Assembly: GCA_016748015.1 (NCBI GenBank)
Contig: JAAOMT010000706.1
Span: 325,614-388,383 of the forward strand
Direction: 5' to 3'
Source: Geosiphon pyriformis
Taxonomy: Eukaryota > Glomeromycota > Glomeromycetes > Archaeosporales > Geosiphonaceae
Length of the DNA stretch: 62,770 nucleotides
This document shows, one piece after another, positions 59,590 through 62,770 of the stretch. The notes below the pieces were generated by a model, which saw only the letters and a program-made list of their open reading frames with translations, was not told the DNA's origin and did no database searches. Position 1 is the first letter of the stretch, and every line of letters starts with the position of its first letter. The position numbers were made by a program, and so were the translations under genes.

Positions 59590-61100
59590 AAAGTGGCGAC
59601 CGCTTTAGACATTACAACCTTAGAGTATTATCAATTGATTTACACACACTGCAAACAATGATTTGAAATACGTGATGGAATCATAGCTTTCAAGAAAACA
59701 CTTTTTCAATACATCGAAAATCGAATCAACGACTACCTCTTTGGAAACTATAACATTACAACAGTTAAAAGAAATCTTCTTGAGAACATACTACACTATT
59801 CCAACACTGAATCAGAAAACATTAGTGCTGAAGCTTGCACTACTTATTTTAAGGAACTCGATTATAATATCATTTGATTCTGTGAAGAAAAATATCCTGC
59901 AAACGCACAATTTGCCTTTGAACTCGAATCTGAACCTGAAACCAGTAGCAACAAAAGACATAAAGATAACTAACCTGTTCACACAACACCCAATACTCCC
60001 AAAATATCATTCAAACATTTACAAACACCTAAACAAGGAACCAGCTCAAAACTTCTACTTACTATCACACCTTTTCCAGCTTTACTTGCACAAGCACAAA
60101 CACCTAATTCACTCTTGAATTGATTTGCATAACCAGAAGATTTTACATCACTCAGAAGTCTCACCAGACAACAAGAACTCCTTTAAACTAGTTCCAATCT
60201 CCTTGATTTTCTAGCTGAAAATCAAAGTGAACACTCTGAGACAGCAGCAAACAAAGAAAACAACTCTGAAATAACCGAAGAAGAATCAATAGACAGTGAA
60301 AACGAAGAAGACAAAATGACAACATACATCGCAAAAATCTCTAAATTTAATGGAGAAAATATTGAGACCAGTCCCCAAGAATGGCTCGACCAAGTTACTA
60401 AAGCTGGAGATGCAAATGGATGGAATGCTGCCAGAATGTTAAAAACAATTCCCTACTTTCTCAAAAGAACAACAGGAGAATGGTTTGAAAACCTTGCCGC
60501 CCCATTCAATGATTGGAATGCTTTCAAAGCAGCCTTCCTTGAACAGTTCACCAACAATAATACCTCCATCACTCTTCACAATTGTTTTCGAAATATCAAA
60601 CAAGAACCCTCCAAATCCGTTATGACTTATATTGGGAAATTCAACAAACTTCTTAGACGGATTTGCCAACTCGAGACAAACAATTATTATTCTGATGCTC
60701 AAATTTTGGATCAATTTATTACTGGTCTAAAGATAAACTAATTAAAAAAGTTTGCCCACATGCGCCAGAAGATTTAAACTCTGCTATACAGTATGCAAAA
60801 AAATATGAAATGGCCATGGAAAAAGTCAATCGTACAAAACTTGTAAATTTGGCAATTGAAGAAACCAGCTCAGCAGCTGAGGAAAAAATTGACCAACTTA
60901 CAAAGAAGGTCAAAAACTATTTTACCAACCAACAACAACAACAACCCCAAAAATATCAACCACCCCAAAGACGAAATCAAAATAACTTTGCACCACTTTC
61001 CAATAACCAGCCCCAGAATTGCCATTACTGTAGAATCTCTGGCCACTGGAAAAGAGATTGCAGAAAGCTGCAACAAGACCAACAAAATAGGAGTAATTAA
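59590..61100 (+). pseudogene. C gag polyprotein
   Basis: The N-terminal domain (TTLEYYQLIYTHCKQ) opens without ATG near 59596. The capsid is open from ATG 60316 (MTTYIAKISKFNGENIETS, then QLETNNYYSDAQILDQF). One base is missing near 60733 relative to A1 (ctaaagataaac against ttaaaagacaaac), a frameshift. The frame resumes at 60750-61100 with PPQRRNQNNF and the knuckle CHYCRISGHWKRDC, spacing C-x2-C-x4-H-x4-C. Stops at about 59661 and 59875 interrupt the N-terminal domain. Confidence 0.87.
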
Positions 61101-61544
61101 TGTTACTCTCCACCACAGCAATCTTATTATCAATCATCACCACCAGCTTACTATCCACCAAGATCCCAATACCAAAATAACTATTATCAGCCCACTCCAC
61201 AACCAATCCAACAGCAATACCAACAACCATCCACACAACATTATCAAGTACCTGCTTGAAGACTGATTACACAAAATCAATTCACACCACAAAACTGATA
61301 CCAAGTAAACAACAATAGAATCAGTTCGAACAACCAATTGGTTTCCCGAAATACCACTCAACCAAGACCCAACCATTACCACACTCAATCCAGTTATTTA
61401 ACAATGCCAGAAGAACAGGATTTTTACCATACTGCACTTTCAGAAGATAGAGCTGCAGCACAACAACAACAAAACTCTTCTCATAACCACACCACTATTC
61501 CACCAGCCTGAATTGCTGAAAACGCCAATCTCTCTGATATCTTT

Positions 61545-61980
61545 CCTTTTGAATTTGAAGCAAATGAATCACCATTCTTGCTTAGCAATGCAGCGGCTAA
61601 TGAGCAAAAGGCAATCACTGCAATGTACACAGAAGCTGAAGTAGAAGGAAAGACAATTCACTTGATCCTAGACAGTGGATCCACCAGAAGCATTATTACC
61701 TACCAGTTAATACAACAGTTGAAAAGAAATGTTGACCAACCAGCTCAAACAGTAATTGTCACTGCTGATGGCATGAAAAAAACCAGGAGAAATTGACAAT
61801 TTTTCATTCACTCTTGATGGAATCACCATTCCAGTCAAAGTTCTTGTAATGGATGCACCCCAGTACCAAGCTCTCATCGGAAATGATTGGCTTCAAAAAG
61901 CCAATGCTAATCTGAATTGGGAAACACAAAAGTTAACAATTTCCTACCAAGGACAACACACCCGGGTACCTGCCATTTGT
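61545..61980 (+). pseudogene. C aspartic protease
   Basis: SNAAANEQKAITAMYTEAE is followed by LILDSGSTRSIITYQL with an intact DSG, then VIVTADGMKKT, a frameshift near 61790, and YQALIGNDWLQKANANLNW. The catalytic motif is the only intact one among the five elements. Confidence 0.85.
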
Positions 61981-61989
61981 GGTACATTC

Positions 61990-62770
61990 AACAAACGCTC
62001 TGAAAAAGCTCTGGCTTTTGAATTTGAACCAGAAGAAGAAAAACCAATAATCAAAACATTCATGGCTCTTGGATCAACGTCCAACTGGGCCGATGAAACA
62101 GAACAAGAACATTTTACCCCACACATTAAACCCGAAACCTCTGGATGGAATATACCTTACTCAAAACCCGAACCAAGGAAACAACGCTTCTATATTCCCC
62201 TTAAATGTAAGGACTACCACAAGAAACTATTGTCAATGGGAGCCTGCATTTTACCTGAAGAAAAATATGAAAATCATACTTGTTATTACTGCAAGGCTTG
62301 CCACAGAGAGTGATGGGGCCATCTAATAAAAAGGAGCAGAAAATAAGACAACACCCCTTGTTTGACTTGTGGAGATATGCTACCAGAAGAATGCAATTGG
62401 ATTGATATAGCAATAAGAGGAGGCGTCTGCAATCAGACCTGCCAATATGCTTTATCAATTTCAGAAAAAGTAAAAAGAGGAACACTCTTTAATGCAGCAT
62501 ACAATAGTGCTCTCAACAAACTTTATCACTACCCTCATGATGCCGAAATGATTTTCGACTTAGCAATGGCATTAATTAATGGAGCTACCAAAGAAGATGT
62601 TCATCAAATGAAGGAAGCAGAATACATTGAATACACTATAGAATTAGCTGGATTCAATTACGAAGATGAAGTAAAAGTCTACCACCAAATTGCAAGTCAC
62701 ACCTACCCGACCCAAGAAGCTCAAATTCAATGATTAGAGCAAATGAACATTAGGCTATGTGAAGAATGCA
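61990..62770 (+). pseudogene. C Cys-rich module
   Basis: The segment contains IPLKCKDYHKKLLSMGAC, CYYCKACHRE, a TGA at 62311, CLTCGDMLPEECNWIDIA, RGGVCNQTCQYALSIS and NKLYHYPHDAEMIFDLAMA, ending EAQIQ, a TGA, then LCEEC at the window edge. It is the best preserved version of the module. It should be followed by dUTPase outside the window. Confidence 0.75.

Larger units (their letters stand above)
58567..62770 (+). mobile_element. Ty3-type LTR retrotransposon C, 5' part, truncated by window edge
   Basis: C begins with its LTR (58567-59550) inside B, then primer site, gag, protease and Cys-rich module up to the window end. It is the least decayed family A copy: it has an intact protease triplet DSG and TGC/AGA at gag positions that are TGA elsewhere. 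It still carries several stops and at least one frameshift. Confidence 0.92.

Overview
The window looks like nuclear DNA of an early-diverging filamentous fungus, most probably an arbuscular mycorrhizal fungus of the Rhizophagus type. The reasons are very AT-rich DNA, dense Ty3-type LTR retrotransposons, short 40-100 bp introns with GTAAGT-like donors, a single-exon Argonaute, a fungal UPF0658 Golgi protein and a Fanzor relic. No database search was possible, so the organism is an inference. All exon boundaries and domain calls come from reading the sequence by hand.

The layout is a gene island between two repeat-rich blocks. (1) 1-3960 is the 5' part of a minus-strand LTR element, named A1 here. 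(2) 3961-12400 is extremely AT-rich DNA without credible genes. It includes a decayed LTR element around 4.2-6.3 kb and an 89-base poly(A) run. (3) 12452-25417 is the gene island: an Rco1/PHF12-like double-PHD protein (+), the mitoribosomal protein mS38/Cox24 (-), a UPF0658 membrane protein (+), an intact slicer-type Argonaute (-) and a broken Fanzor/TnpB-like nuclease gene (-). (4) 25418-30959 is AT-rich again and holds one small multi-exon gene of unknown function at 27.1-27.8 kb. (5) 30960-62770 is a stack of retrotransposons inserted into each other.

The stack can be resolved from LTR ends and target-site duplications. Element B (+) begins at 30960. It was hit by a solo LTR (35603-36288, duplication ATAC) and by element A2 (-, 36819-56925, duplication CATAC). 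A2 was in turn hit inside its reverse transcriptase by element E (-, 40847-51086, duplication GTAT). B resumes at 56931 and is cut at 58567 by element C (+), which runs off the right edge. A1, A2, B and C belong to one family; E belongs to a second, related family.

Both families share an unusual order: gag N-terminal helical domain, capsid, CCHC nucleocapsid, aspartic protease, a Cys-rich module of unknown function, dUTPase, reverse transcriptase, RNase H, integrase. The Cys-rich module plus dUTPase between protease and reverse transcriptase is the most interesting system here. In the copies with a visible gag start there is no ATG: the frame opens at GTG, GTA or GCG in a conserved context. 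All copies are decayed, mainly by C-to-T and G-to-A transitions, and the three readable reverse transcriptases carry Asn at the second Asp of YxDD.

The island genes are housekeeping or chromatin/RNA-silencing genes. The Argonaute and Rco1-like genes are plausibly part of the machinery that restrains such elements, but nothing in the sequence ties them directly to this repeat stack.
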